Under the pieces are notes generated by a model that saw nothing but the letters and a program-made list of their open reading frames with translations, was not told the origin of the DNA and ran no database searches. A stretch of DNA of 64,000 nucleotides, taken from the NCBI RefSeq assembly GCF_000935025.1, contig NZ_CP010836.1:5069001-5133000 (forward strand). Direction: 5' to 3'. Positions 16,825 to 26,076 of the stretch are shown here, in pieces. This stretch comes from Sphingomonas hengshuiensis. Lineage in GTDB: Bacteria; Pseudomonadota; Alphaproteobacteria; Sphingomonadales; Sphingomonadaceae. The translations under genes and the position numbers were made by a program. Numbering within the stretch: the first letter of the stretch is position 1; every line of letters starts with the position of its first letter.

Positions 16825-17505
16825 TCAAATCCGCCGGTAGCGGAAGTACCAGACCTCATGCCCCTGCCGCCGGCCCTTGCGTTCGTAGCGCGTCTCCGGC
16901 CAGTCGTCCGGGCGGGTCAGGAAGTCGGTCGCGGACGCTGCCAGCCATTCGAAATCGCGGCGCGTGTTCATCACCATCATCGACCAGCGGCAATAGGTCA
17001 CGTCGTCGGTGCCCAGCCGGAATTCACCGCCGGGCTTGAGCTTGGCGGCGATCATGTCGAGCGGGCCGGGGTTGACCATCCGGCGCTTGGCGTGGCGCGC
17101 CTTTCGCCACGGATCGGGGTGCAACAGATAGACGCGCTCCAGGCTGGCGTCGGGGACGCGCTCGAGCGCGGTCAGCGCGTCGCCCATGTGCAGCCGGACG
17201 TTCGACAGCGCATCGTCGCGGATATGGTTGAGCGCGCCGACGACGCCGTTCAGGAAGGGCTCGCATCCGATAAAACCATGATCGGGGCGCATCGCCGCCT
17301 GGCCGGCCAGATGCTCGCCGGCGCCGAAGCCGATTTCGAATTCGAGCGGACGGTCGTCGCCGAACAGCAGCTGCGAATCGAGCGGGCCGGATTCGGGGAC
17401 ACTCACCTGGGGGAGCAGGTCCTCGACCAGATTGGACTGGCCGGCGCGCAGCTTGTGCCCCTGGCGACGGCCATAGAGGCGGCGGATGGTGGTGGGATCG
17501 TTCAC
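16825..17505 (-). CDS. trmB: tRNA (guanine-N7-)-methyltransferase
   Basis: A 226-residue enzyme that methylates G46 in the tRNA variable loop using SAM. The family block LLHPDPWRKARHAKRRMV is intact, as are the SAM-binding EFEIGFGAGEH, GFIGCEPFLNGVV, and the C-terminal TRYERKGRRQGHEVWYFRYR. Length is standard. This is the first core gene right of the accessory region; in many sphingomonads it lies near metK, but here metK is 37 kb away. It probably starts at the ATG at 17505 (MNDPTTIRRLYGRRQG), the usual N-terminus of alphaproteobacterial TrmB. Confidence 0.95.
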   Translation of the reverse strand: MNDPTTIRRLYGRRQGHKLRAGQSNLVEDLLPQVSVPESGPLDSQLLFGDDRPLEFEIGFGAGEHLAGQAAMRPDHGFIGCEPFLNGVVGALNHIRDDALSNVRLHMGDALTALERVPDASLERVYLLHPDPWRKARHAKRRMVNPGPLDMIAAKLKPGGEFRLGTDDVTYCRWSMMVMNTRRDFEWLAASATDFLTRPDDWPETRYERKGRRQGHEVWYFRYRRI

Positions 17506-17541
17506 GACGCGGCTGTTAGCGCGCCTGTCGCGCGGCGCAAG

Positions 17542-18348
17542 CTAGATGGCGATTGCCAGCCCGGCGGCGGCGACCGGACGCGACGGCGCGGCGCGCGGCT
17601 GGCGTGCCGGTCGCCGGTAGGGTGGCGGGGCGGTGCGGGCGTCGGGGCGTGACGCCGATGTGGGTGGCTGGCTGGCGCCGTCGAGCTGGAAATGGCGCAC
17701 CCCGATCGTGTCGAGCACGCGATAGTCCTGCGCCGACGCGACTCCGCGCGCCGCGACGATCACGTCCATCCCGCGCGCCAGCCGCAATATGCCCTCGGCG
17801 ATCGGGCGGCGTGACGGGCTGGCGGCAATGTTTCGCACCAGCGCAGGTGCCAGCGTCACGAATGCCGGCGAGAAGCGCCCGAGCAGGCGGAGCGCGATCG
17901 GTCCGGCGGCGAATTCGTCGAGCGCGATCGCGATGCCGCGCCGGGTGGAGGCCTGGGCCAGCGCGGCGGCGCAGCCGGGGTCGCCGCGCTCGTCGACATC
18001 GATCGAGACGATGATCCGCTCGATCGGGAAGCGCCACGCCAGCGCGACGCGGAACAAATGGCTCAGAAGCGCCTCTGCCATCCCCGCCGGCGCGTCGACG
18101 CGGATTGCGAGGAACGCGTCGCCGTCGCGCAGGCCTGCCCGGACCGCGGTCTCGACCGACAGCGCGATCCGCGCAGCCTCCAGCGCGGGGCGCTGTTCGG
18201 GCGCGAGTGCCGCGGCGGTTGCGCAGAAGCTGCGTCCCGAGCGCGCGGTGGCGACGGCATGCCACGCAAAGGTCTGCTGCGATCCGCAGTCGATCACGGG
18301 TTGGAACGTCAGCGCGAGCAGCGGTTGCAGATCGAGAGATGCAGACAT
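17542..18348 (-). CDS. Degenerate EAL-domain protein (probably catalytically dead)
   Basis: A 268-residue protein with the EAL fold but a ruined active site. The EAL motif position reads FAWHAVA after LTFQPVIDC, the DDFG loop reads ALDEFAAGPIAL, and the AEGVE position reads AARGVAS. Phosphodiesterase activity on cyclic-di-GMP needs these Glu and Asp metal ligands, so it probably binds the nucleotide or a protein partner instead. The C-terminal ~40 residues are proline- and arginine-rich (PPPYRRPARQPRAAPSRP). The ATG at 18348 is chosen because AGGGGA stands seven bases upstream and the domain begins right after it. It is 74 bp downstream of an intact EAL gene on the same strand; duplication is likely. 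Confidence 0.78.
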   Translation of the reverse strand: MSASLDLQPLLALTFQPVIDCGSQQTFAWHAVATARSGRSFCATAAALAPEQRPALEAARIALSVETAVRAGLRDGDAFLAIRVDAPAGMAEALLSHLFRVALAWRFPIERIIVSIDVDERGDPGCAAALAQASTRRGIAIALDEFAAGPIALRLLGRFSPAFVTLAPALVRNIAASPSRRPIAEGILRLARGMDVIVAARGVASAQDYRVLDTIGVRHFQLDGASQPPTSASRPDARTAPPPYRRPARQPRAAPSRPVAAAGLAIAI

Positions 18349-18376
18349 TCGAAATCCCCTTTCGAAATCCGAATAA

Positions 18377-18388
18377 GGGGTTAACCCC
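18377..18388. promoter_or_regulatory. 12-bp perfect palindrome GGGGTTAACCCC between two EAL genes
   Basis: It lies in the 74-bp gap between the stop region of the intact EAL gene and the start of the degenerate one, about 29 bp before the latter's ATG. It could be an operator or a chance palindrome; no second copy was noticed in the window. Confidence 0.3.
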
Positions 18389-18422
18389 GTATCGGGACAG
18401 TCAGGGGGTTGCCGCGCTGGGT

Positions 18423-19244
18423 TCATCCCACTCGGGATTCTCCTGTATTCGCAACGGAACCATGCGCGCGGGGCCGAGTCGAAACCCGATCGGCCAGCGC
18501 CGGCAGGGGCAATTCGGGGCGCACCAGAATCCCCCGTTGCGGGCGCGCGATGAAATAGCCCTGGAGATAGCGCACGCCGATCGCGCACAGCTTTTCATAT
18601 TCTGCGCGCGTCTCGACGCCCTCGGCGATGACGGTGATCCCGAGGCCCGTCGCGAGCTGGACGATATTCTCCACCGCCAGCCGCCGCGACCAGCTGCCGC
18701 ACAGGCCGCGCACGAGCGCGGGATCGAGCTTGATCGCGTCGGGGGTGAAGCGCGACAAGAGCCGCACGCCGTCGGCACCCGCGCCGAAATCGTCGAACGC
18801 AGTGGCCATTCCCATCCGGCGATATGCCTCGGTCACCCGCGCCATCCGAGTGCCGTCCAGACGATCCTGGTCGCTGAACTCGAAGATCAGCCGGTCGGGC
18901 GGAAAGCCGGTCTCGCGTGCGGCGCGCAGCGTGCGCTGGCTGTCGGCGACGGGGTCGTCGACGGTGTCGGGCATGAAGTTGATCGATAGCCGCGCGCCGG
19001 TCGCGATGATCCCGGCGGCCACCGCCTGTTCGATCGCGGCGACGCGGCATTGCTGGTCGAAGGTATAGCGCGTCGCCGGGGTGACGCGGCCCAGCATTTC
19101 GGCGGCGCTTTCGCCCCGGCGTCCGCGCACCAGCGCCTCATAGGCGAAGGCCATGCCGGTGTGCGCGTCGAGGATCGGCTGAAACGCCATCGCGACGTCG
19201 AAATCCTGTTCGGCGCGCGCGGCGCCGCGGGGCTGGTGATCCAC
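18423..19244 (-). CDS. EAL-domain cyclic-di-GMP phosphodiesterase
   Basis: A 273-residue stand-alone EAL protein of the BluF/BlrP1 branch without a visible sensor domain. All catalytic landmarks are present: FAYEALVRG, the asparagine in SINFMP, FEFSDQDR, TAFDDFGAG, the lysine in AIKLDPAL, VIAEGVETRAE and YLQGYFIARP. It should hydrolyse cyclic-di-GMP to pGpG. The start is GTG with GGTAGGAGG upstream. The C-terminal ~25 residues are arginine-rich and unlike the domain. It stands alone, divergent from the PAS-GGDEF-EAL gene at 19419, and next to a degenerate paralogue; the three may belong to one signalling unit. Confidence 0.9.
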   Translation of the reverse strand: MDHQPRGAARAEQDFDVAMAFQPILDAHTGMAFAYEALVRGRRGESAAEMLGRVTPATRYTFDQQCRVAAIEQAVAAGIIATGARLSINFMPDTVDDPVADSQRTLRAARETGFPPDRLIFEFSDQDRLDGTRMARVTEAYRRMGMATAFDDFGAGADGVRLLSRFTPDAIKLDPALVRGLCGSWSRRLAVENIVQLATGLGITVIAEGVETRAEYEKLCAIGVRYLQGYFIARPQRGILVRPELPLPALADRVSTRPRAHGSVANTGESRVG

Positions 19245-19418
19245 GCTATCCTCCTACCTCTTATCTCCTATAGCGCGGTCGCGGGCGCGACGCGGCTTTG
19301 GTAAGCGATTCCTTGCGCGCGGCTTCCGCACATGCCCCGGCTGGCGCAACTCCCACGCACCGTGCCAAAGTTCCAAGCTTGTTGGGGGGGCGGCTCTCCC
19401 CGCAGAGGGAATGATGCA

Positions 19419-21110
19419 ATGCCCAGTCATTCGATCACGATGCCCGCGCTTGCCGATCTCCAGGCGCTGCTCGACGTGATCCCAACGGCGATCATGATCA
19501 AGGACGCGCGCCACCGGCTCGTCATGGTCAATGACAGCCTGTGCGCGATGCTCGGCGAGCCCCGTGCGGTATTGCTGGGGCGCGAGCCCGGGGACGTGCT
19601 GCCGCACCATCAGGTCGCGGCGTTCGAGCGTTCGAACAACCACGTGCTGGCAACCGGACTGGACGACGAAGTCGAGCAGGAGCTGACGGACATCGAGGGA
19701 CGAACCAAGCGCATCATTACGCGCAACCGGCGGGTGACAATCGATGGCCAGCATTTCCTGGTCGCGGTCACCACCGACGTGACCGAAGCGCGCGAAGCCG
19801 AGGCGCGCAACCGCTATCTCGCTTTCCACGATGCGCTGACCGGGCTGCCCAATCGCACGCTGCTCAACGAGCGCATCGAGCAGGCGCTGCTGCGCGACCG
19901 TCGCGCGCCGGCCAGTTGCGCATTGCTGTATGTCGATCTCGACCGGTTCAAGGAAGTCAATGACAGCCACGGCCATGCGGCGGGCGACATGCTCATCCGC
20001 GCTTTCGGCCAGCGGCTGGCGGCGATCGCGCGCGCGTCGGATACCGTCGCGCGGATCGGGGGGGATGAATTCGCGATCCTGCTGACCGATCTCGGGGACG
20101 GGTTCGACATCGACCAGATCTGCGCGCGCATCCTCGATGCGGCGTCACAGCCGTTCGATGTCCAGGCGGCGCAGGTCTTCGTAAATGCCTCGATCGGGGT
20201 GGCCGCGCTACCCGACGGCGCCACCGATCGCGACGAACTCCACCGCATGGCCGATGTCGCGCTCTACCATGCCAAGGCGGCGGGCAGGGGATGCGCGCAC
20301 CGGTTCAGCCCGGCGCTCGACCAGCAGGCGCGTCGTCGCGCGACGATCGAGCGTTGCCTGCGCACCGCGCTCGCCACCGGCGAGGGGCTCGAAGTCCATT
20401 ATCAGCCGGTGGTCGACGGATCGGGCGCCTTTGTCCGATCGATGGAGGCGCTGGTTCGCTGGACGCAACCTGAACTCGGCGCGCTGGCCCCGGCCGAATT
20501 CGTGCCGATCGCCGAGGAAACCGGGCTGATCGTCCCGCTGGGCGAATGGGTGCTCGAGCGGGCGGCGCGGATGATGGCGCAATGGCCGGGCATTCCGATC
20601 GCCGTCAATGTCTCGCCGATCCAGATCCGTACCGCGGGGATCGTCGAGCGCGTGTTCGAGATCGTCGACTCCGTCGGGCTGCCGCGCGACCAGCTGCATA
20701 TCGAGATTACCGAAACCGCGATCTTCGACGGCGGCGACGGCGCCGCCGAAAAGCTGCGGCGGCTGCGTGCGGCGGGCGTGAAGATCGTGCTCGACGATTT
20801 CGGCACCGGCTATTCCAGCCTGTCGCACTTGCAGCGGCTCGAAGTCGATCGCGTCAAGATCGACCAGTCGTTCGTCGGCGGGCTGGGCGCCGGGGGCGAT
20901 TCGCGGCGGATCGTCGAGGCGGTGCTGTGCATCGGTCGTACGCTGGGGATCGCCGTGACGGCCGAGGGCGTCGAATCGGAGACCCAGCGCTGCATCCTGC
21001 GCGACAGCGGCTGTACCGAGTTCCAAGGCTATTTCTTCTCCGAACCGCTGCCGGAGGCGGCGATGCGCGCCTATTTGTCGCAGGCGCGGGTGAGCGCGCG
21101 CGCGGCCTGA
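19419..21110 (+). CDS. PAS-GGDEF-EAL bifunctional cyclic-di-GMP enzyme
   Basis: A 563-residue protein with a PAS sensor (~10-130: LLDVIPTAIMIKDARHRLVM), GGDEF domain (~140-300: LAFHDALTGLPNRTLL; RIGGDEFAILL) and EAL domain (~315-555: RSMEALVRW; NVSPIQI; IEITETA; LDDFGTGYSSL; KIDQSFV; AEGVESE; FQGYFFSEPL). Both the synthetic and hydrolytic sites look intact. No membrane segment is present, so it senses a cytosolic cue through PAS. The ATG at 19419 has AGAGGGA eight bases upstream, which rules out the longer reading from 19332. It converges on mutS with a 4-bp gap. Confidence 0.92.
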   Translation: MPSHSITMPALADLQALLDVIPTAIMIKDARHRLVMVNDSLCAMLGEPRAVLLGREPGDVLPHHQVAAFERSNNHVLATGLDDEVEQELTDIEGRTKRIITRNRRVTIDGQHFLVAVTTDVTEAREAEARNRYLAFHDALTGLPNRTLLNERIEQALLRDRRAPASCALLYVDLDRFKEVNDSHGHAAGDMLIRAFGQRLAAIARASDTVARIGGDEFAILLTDLGDGFDIDQICARILDAASQPFDVQAAQVFVNASIGVAALPDGATDRDELHRMADVALYHAKAAGRGCAHRFSPALDQQARRRATIERCLRTALATGEGLEVHYQPVVDGSGAFVRSMEALVRWTQPELGALAPAEFVPIAEETGLIVPLGEWVLERAARMMAQWPGIPIAVNVSPIQIRTAGIVERVFEIVDSVGLPRDQLHIEITETAIFDGGDGAAEKLRRLRAAGVKIVLDDFGTGYSSLSHLQRLEVDRVKIDQSFVGGLGAGGDSRRIVEAVLCIGRTLGIAVTAEGVESETQRCILRDSGCTEFQGYFFSEPLPEAAMRAYLSQARVSARAA

Positions 21111-21114
21111 CGCA

Positions 21115-23718
21115 TCATCCCTCGCGCGCCAGCGCCTTGAGCCGGTAGAGCGTATCCAGCGCCTCGCGCGGGCTGAGCGCGTCGAGATCGAGCCCGTCCA
21201 GCGCATCGCGCAGTGCGTCCACGGCCGCTGCCTCCTGTTCGGCGACGGCGGCGAACAGCGGCAGATCGTCGAGCCCCGCGGCGAGCCCGCCGGTCTTGGC
21301 GCGCCCCGCCTCCAGCTTGTCGAGCACTGCCTTGGCGCGCTTGAGCGTCGCGGGCGGCAGCCCCGCCAGCCGCGCGACGGCGATCCCGAAGCTGCGGTCG
21401 GCGGGCCCGTCGGCGACTTCGTGGAGCAGCACCAGATCGCCCTTCCACTCGCGCGCGCGGACATGGTGCAGCGTCAGCGCCTCGCAGCGTTCGGCGAGCC
21501 GGGTCAGCTCGTGATAATGCGTCGCGAACAGGCAGCGGCAGCGATTATCCTCATGGATCGCCTCGACCACCGCCCAGGCGATGGCGAGCCCGTCATAGGT
21601 GCTGGTGCCGCGCCCGACTTCGTCGAGGATCACGAAGCTGCGCGGCGTCGCCTGGGCCAGGATCGCCGCGGTCTCGACCATTTCGACCATGAAGGTCGAT
21701 CGGCCCCGCGCGAGATTGTCCGACGCGCCGACGCGGCTGAACAGCCGGTCGACGAGCCCCAGCGTCGCGCGTGTCGCGGGGACGTAGCTGCCCGCCTGGG
21801 CGAGGACGGCGATCAGCGCGTTCTGGCGCAGGAAGGTCGATTTGCCGCCCATGTTCGGGCCGGTGACGAGCCACAGCCGCGAGGATTCGGACAGGGTGCA
21901 GTCGTTCGCGACGAAGCGCCCGCCCGATCGCGCCACCGCATCCTCGACCACCGGATGCCGCCCGCCTTCGATCTCGAAACAGCCATGGTCGACGAGCGTG
22001 GGGCGCGCCCAGCCGCCTTCGGCTGCGCGCTCGGCGAGCCCGGCGGCGACATCGATCCGCGCGAGCGCGTCGGCGGTCGCGGCGATCGGTTCGCGGCGAT
22101 CGAGCGCGGTTACGGTCAGGTCTTCGAGATGCGCGGCCTCGGCCGCCAGCGCATGCGCCCCCGCCTGGGTGACGCGGAGCGCGACGTCGTGGAGTTCGGG
22201 CGCGTTGAACCGCACCACGCCGGCCAGCGTCTGGCGATGGGTGAAGCCGCTGTCCTGCGCCATCAGCGCATCGGCGGCGCGCGCGGGGACTTCGATATGA
22301 TAGCCGAGCACGCCGTTATGGCGGATCTTGAGCGCGCCGATGCCAGTGCGCGCGCGATATTCGGCCTCCAGCGCGGCGATGGCGCGGCGTCCGCCCGCAC
22401 CCGAATCGCGCAGGTCGTCGAGCGCGGCGTCATAGCCCTCGGCGATATAGCCGCCCTGTGCCGCGTCGACCGGCGGCTCGGGCACCAGCGCGCGCGTCAG
22501 CAGGTCGATCAGCGCGCCATGCCCGCGCAGCATCGGGGCGAGGTCGTCGAGCAGCGCGGGCTTGTCCGCGATTGCGCCCAGCCGCTCGCCCAGCCGCCAT
22601 GCGCCGTCCAGCCCGTCGCGCAATTGCCCCAGGTCGCGCGGCGATCCGCGCCCGGCCGCCAGCCGCCCCAAGGCGCGACCGATATCGGGCAGCGCCCGCA
22701 GCGCGGCGCGCACGCTTTCGCGCAGCCCGCTATCGTCGTGGAAGCGCCGGACGAGGTCGAGCCGCGCCTCGATCGCGCGGCGGTCCATCAGCGGCGCGGC
22801 GATATCGGCACCGAGCAGCCGTGCGCCGGCGCCAGTGACGGTACGATCGACGCTGTCGAGCAGGCTGCCCTTGCGCGCGCCGGCGGTGCTGGTCGTCAGC
22901 TCCAGGCTCTCGCGCGTCGCCGCATCGATCGCCATCGCCGCGTCGGTCTGGCTGAGGCTGGGCGGCCGCAGGAAGGGCAGCGAACCCTTGGCGGTATGTT
23001 CCAGATAGGCAACCAGCCCGCCTGCGGCGGCGAGCGCCGCGCGCGAGAAGCTGCCGAATCCGTCGAGCGTTGCGACGCCGAACAGCCGCTTGAGCCGTTC
23101 TTCGCCGCCTGCGCTGTCGAAATCGGCGCGCGGGCGCAGGACGTTGGCGAGGTCGGCAAATCCCGTCGCGTCGCTCGCGATCGTCTCGGCGGGGGAGAGG
23201 CGCGCGATTTCGGCGCCGACGCGATCGGGATCGCTTTCGACGACGTCGAAGCGGCCCGTGGAGATATCGGCGCAGGCGATCGCGACCTGGCCGCCCGCCT
23301 CGCCGATCACCACGCACCAGTTTGCGCTGCGGCTGTCGAGCAAGGTCTCTTCGGTCAGCGTGCCCGCGGTCACGACTCGGACGATCGCGCGGTTGACCAG
23401 CGCCTTCGATCCCATCCGCTTGCGGGCGGCCTCGGGCGTCTCGGTCTGTTCGGCGATCGCCACGCGGTGCCCGGCCTTGATCAGCCGCGCGAGATAGCCC
23501 TCCATCGCATGCACCGGAACGCCGCACATCGGGATGCGCGTGCCTTCATGCTCGCCGCGCGCAGTGAGCGCTATGTCGAGGCAGGCGCTGGCGATTTTGG
23601 CGTCGTCGAAGAACAATTCGAAGAAGTCGCCCATGCGGTAGAACAGCAGGCAATCCTCGGCTTCGGCCTTGAGCGCGAGATATTGCGACATCATCGGGGT
23701 TGGAGCCGCGGCGGACAT
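21115..23718 (-). CDS. mutS: DNA mismatch repair protein MutS
   Basis: An 867-residue MutS. The mismatch-binding phenylalanine motif is GDFFELFFDD at ~30, the Walker A site is TGPNMGGKSTFLRQ, the Walker B region is FVILDEVGRGTSTYDGLAIA, and the helix-turn-helix/clamp region closes the C-terminus. Length is normal. The ATG at 23718 (MSAAAPTPMMSQYLALK) is preferred to upstream codons because the conserved region begins right there. It recognises base mismatches after replication and recruits MutL. It faces the malic enzyme gene divergently across about 100 bp. Confidence 0.97.
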   Translation of the reverse strand: MSAAAPTPMMSQYLALKAEAEDCLLFYRMGDFFELFFDDAKIASACLDIALTARGEHEGTRIPMCGVPVHAMEGYLARLIKAGHRVAIAEQTETPEAARKRMGSKALVNRAIVRVVTAGTLTEETLLDSRSANWCVVIGEAGGQVAIACADISTGRFDVVESDPDRVGAEIARLSPAETIASDATGFADLANVLRPRADFDSAGGEERLKRLFGVATLDGFGSFSRAALAAAGGLVAYLEHTAKGSLPFLRPPSLSQTDAAMAIDAATRESLELTTSTAGARKGSLLDSVDRTVTGAGARLLGADIAAPLMDRRAIEARLDLVRRFHDDSGLRESVRAALRALPDIGRALGRLAAGRGSPRDLGQLRDGLDGAWRLGERLGAIADKPALLDDLAPMLRGHGALIDLLTRALVPEPPVDAAQGGYIAEGYDAALDDLRDSGAGGRRAIAALEAEYRARTGIGALKIRHNGVLGYHIEVPARAADALMAQDSGFTHRQTLAGVVRFNAPELHDVALRVTQAGAHALAAEAAHLEDLTVTALDRREPIAATADALARIDVAAGLAERAAEGGWARPTLVDHGCFEIEGGRHPVVEDAVARSGGRFVANDCTLSESSRLWLVTGPNMGGKSTFLRQNALIAVLAQAGSYVPATRATLGLVDRLFSRVGASDNLARGRSTFMVEMVETAAILAQATPRSFVILDEVGRGTSTYDGLAIAWAVVEAIHEDNRCRCLFATHYHELTRLAERCEALTLHHVRAREWKGDLVLLHEVADGPADRSFGIAVARLAGLPPATLKRAKAVLDKLEAGRAKTGGLAAGLDDLPLFAAVAEQEAAAVDALRDALDGLDLDALSPREALDTLYRLKALAREG

Positions 23719-23819
23719 GGTGCAGGGCCTAGCGAAACGCGCGTCGCGATCAACACCCGGCGATGGGTTTTCTTGGGGACAAGTCGTCCCTAAAGCGATC
23801 GCGAGCATGGGAGGCGGAA

Positions 23820-26075
23820 ATGTCTGAGGAATCGAACGTCCAGTTTTCGGAGCGCGAGGCGCTGCTGTACCATTCCGAGGGACGCCCCGGTAAGATCGAG
23901 ATCGTCGCGTCGAAGCCGATGGCGACCCAGCGCGACCTTGCGCTGGCCTATTCGCCCGGTGTCGCGGTGCCGGTGCTGGCGATCGCCGCCGATCCTGCGC
24001 TCGCCTATGACTATACCGCCAAGGGCAATCTGGTCGCGGTAATCTCCAACGGCACGGCGATCCTGGGGCTGGGCAATCTCGGCGCGCTCGCCTCCAAGCC
24101 GGTGATGGAAGGCAAGGCGGTGCTGTTCAAGCGCTTCGCCGACGTCGACTCGATCGATCTCGAGCTCAAGACCGAGGATGTCGATCGCTTCATCGACGCC
24201 GTCGAACTGATGGAGCCGAGCTTCGGCGGCATCAACCTCGAGGACATCAAGTCCCCCGAATGCTTCGTGATCGAGCAGACGCTGCGCGAGCGGATGAACA
24301 TTCCGGTCTTCCATGACGACCAGCACGGCACCGCGATCATCGCCGCCGCCGGGATCATCAACGCGCTGTTCCTGACCGGGCGCGACATCAAGACGACCAA
24401 GATCGTCGTGAACGGCGCGGGCGCGGCGGCGATCGCGTGCACCGAGCTGATCAAGGCGATGGGGCTGCCGCACGACAATCTGCTGATGTGCGACCGGACC
24501 GGCGTGATCTACCAGGGCCGCGACGACGTGAACCAGTGGCAGTCGGCGCACGCTGCGAAGACCGACCGTCGCACGCTGGGCGAGGCGCTGGAGGGCGCGG
24601 ACGTGTTCCTGGGGCTGTCCGCCGCCAATGCGCTGCCCGCCGAGCTGCTGGTCAAGATGGCCGCCAAGCCGATCATCTTCGCAATGGCCAATCCCGACCC
24701 GGAGATCACACCGCCCGAGGCGAAGCGCGTGCGGCCCGACGTGATCATCGCCACCGGGCGTTCGGACTATCCGAACCAGGTCAACAACGTGCTGTGCTTC
24801 CCGTTCATCTTCCGCGGCGCGCTCGACGTGCGGGCCACGACGATCAACGACGCGATGAAGCTGGCCGCGGCGCGCGCGCTGGCCGAACTCGCGCGCCAGC
24901 AGGTGCCCGAGGAAGTCGCCACCGCTTATGGTACCCAGCACAGCTTCGGCCCGGACTATATCATCCCGACGCCGTTCGACCCGCGGCTGATGGAGATCAT
25001 CCCCTCCGCCGTCGCACAGGCAGCGATGGACTCGGGCGTCGCGACCAAGCCGATCGTCGACATGGCGGCCTATCGCCAGACGCTGAAGGCGCGGATGAAC
25101 CCGACGACCTCGGTGCTCAGCCTCGCCTATGAGGGCGCGCGCGCCAATCCGAAGCGGGTGATCTTCGCCGAGGGCGAGGAAGAGACCGTGCTGCGCGCGG
25201 CGATCGCGTTCAAGGATGGCGGCTATGGCATCCCGGTGCTGGTCGGCCGTGAATCGGTGCAGGACCGTCTCCGCGCGCTGGGCGCCAATCCCGACGATTT
25301 CGAGCTGCACAACAGCGTCAATTCGCCGCTGGTGCCGGAAATGGCCGATTTCCTGTACAACCGGCTCCAGCGCCGCGGCTATCTGCGCCGCGACGTCGAT
25401 CGGATGGTCAATCGCGATCGCAACATCTTCGGCGCGCTGCTGCTCCAACTCGGTGTCGCCGACGCGATGATCACCGGCGTCACCCGCACCTATGCCGAGA
25501 CGATGCGCCAGATCCTGCGGGTGATCGACTATGCGCCCGGGCGCACTGCATTCGGCATCCACGTGCTGGTCGGTCAGTCGCACACGGTGTTCATCGCCGA
25601 CACCACCGTCAACGAGCGGCCCGGCACCGAAGAACTCGCCGCGATCGCCGAGGGCACCGCACAGGTCGCTCGGCGGATGGGGCATGAGCCGCGGGTCGCG
25701 TTCCTCAGCTATTCGAACTTCGGCAATCCCGAGGGGCAGTGGCTCGAGAATGTCCGCGGCGCGATCAAGCTGCTCGACGAGCGCAAGCCGGGGTTCGAAT
25801 ATGAAGGCGAAATGTCGCCCGACGTCGCGCTCAACCCGCGCCAGATGGCCAACTATCCCTTCTCGCGGCTGTCGGGCCCGGCGAACGTGCTGATCATGCC
25901 GGGGCTCCAGTCGGCGAACATCTCGGCCAAGCTGCTGCGCGAGCTAGGCGGCGATTCGACGATCGGGCCGATGCTGATCGGGATGGAAAAGCCCGTCCAG
26001 ATCGCCCCGATGTCGGCCACCGCCAGCGAGCTGGTGACGCTGGCGATGCTCGCGGCGGGGGGCATCGCTCGGTAG
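23820..26075 (+). CDS. maeB: NADP-dependent malic enzyme with C-terminal phosphotransacetylase-like domain
   Basis: A 751-residue two-part protein. The N-terminal malic enzyme half (~15-425) shows LAYSPGVAVPVLAIA, FHDDQHGTAIIAAAGIINAL and the nucleotide loop VVNGAGAAAIACTELI. The C-terminal half (~430-750) is the phosphate acetyltransferase-like domain (RVIFAEGEEETVLRAA; GVTRTYAETMRQ), which is usually regulatory in MaeB. It decarboxylates malate to pyruvate with NADP. GGGAGG six bases before the ATG at 23820 fixes the start. It probably links the C4 acids from the glyoxylate shunt (aceA at 29652) to pyruvate and NADPH. Confidence 0.95.
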   Translation: MSEESNVQFSEREALLYHSEGRPGKIEIVASKPMATQRDLALAYSPGVAVPVLAIAADPALAYDYTAKGNLVAVISNGTAILGLGNLGALASKPVMEGKAVLFKRFADVDSIDLELKTEDVDRFIDAVELMEPSFGGINLEDIKSPECFVIEQTLRERMNIPVFHDDQHGTAIIAAAGIINALFLTGRDIKTTKIVVNGAGAAAIACTELIKAMGLPHDNLLMCDRTGVIYQGRDDVNQWQSAHAAKTDRRTLGEALEGADVFLGLSAANALPAELLVKMAAKPIIFAMANPDPEITPPEAKRVRPDVIIATGRSDYPNQVNNVLCFPFIFRGALDVRATTINDAMKLAAARALAELARQQVPEEVATAYGTQHSFGPDYIIPTPFDPRLMEIIPSAVAQAAMDSGVATKPIVDMAAYRQTLKARMNPTTSVLSLAYEGARANPKRVIFAEGEEETVLRAAIAFKDGGYGIPVLVGRESVQDRLRALGANPDDFELHNSVNSPLVPEMADFLYNRLQRRGYLRRDVDRMVNRDRNIFGALLLQLGVADAMITGVTRTYAETMRQILRVIDYAPGRTAFGIHVLVGQSHTVFIADTTVNERPGTEELAAIAEGTAQVARRMGHEPRVAFLSYSNFGNPEGQWLENVRGAIKLLDERKPGFEYEGEMSPDVALNPRQMANYPFSRLSGPANVLIMPGLQSANISAKLLRELGGDSTIGPMLIGMEKPVQIAPMSATASELVTLAMLAAGGIAR

Positions 26076-26076
26076 G

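Noticed and set aside
21421-23793. Plus-strand ORF of 790 codons opposite mutS
   Set aside because: Biased composition and no motifs; mutS on the other strand is complete with Walker motifs.
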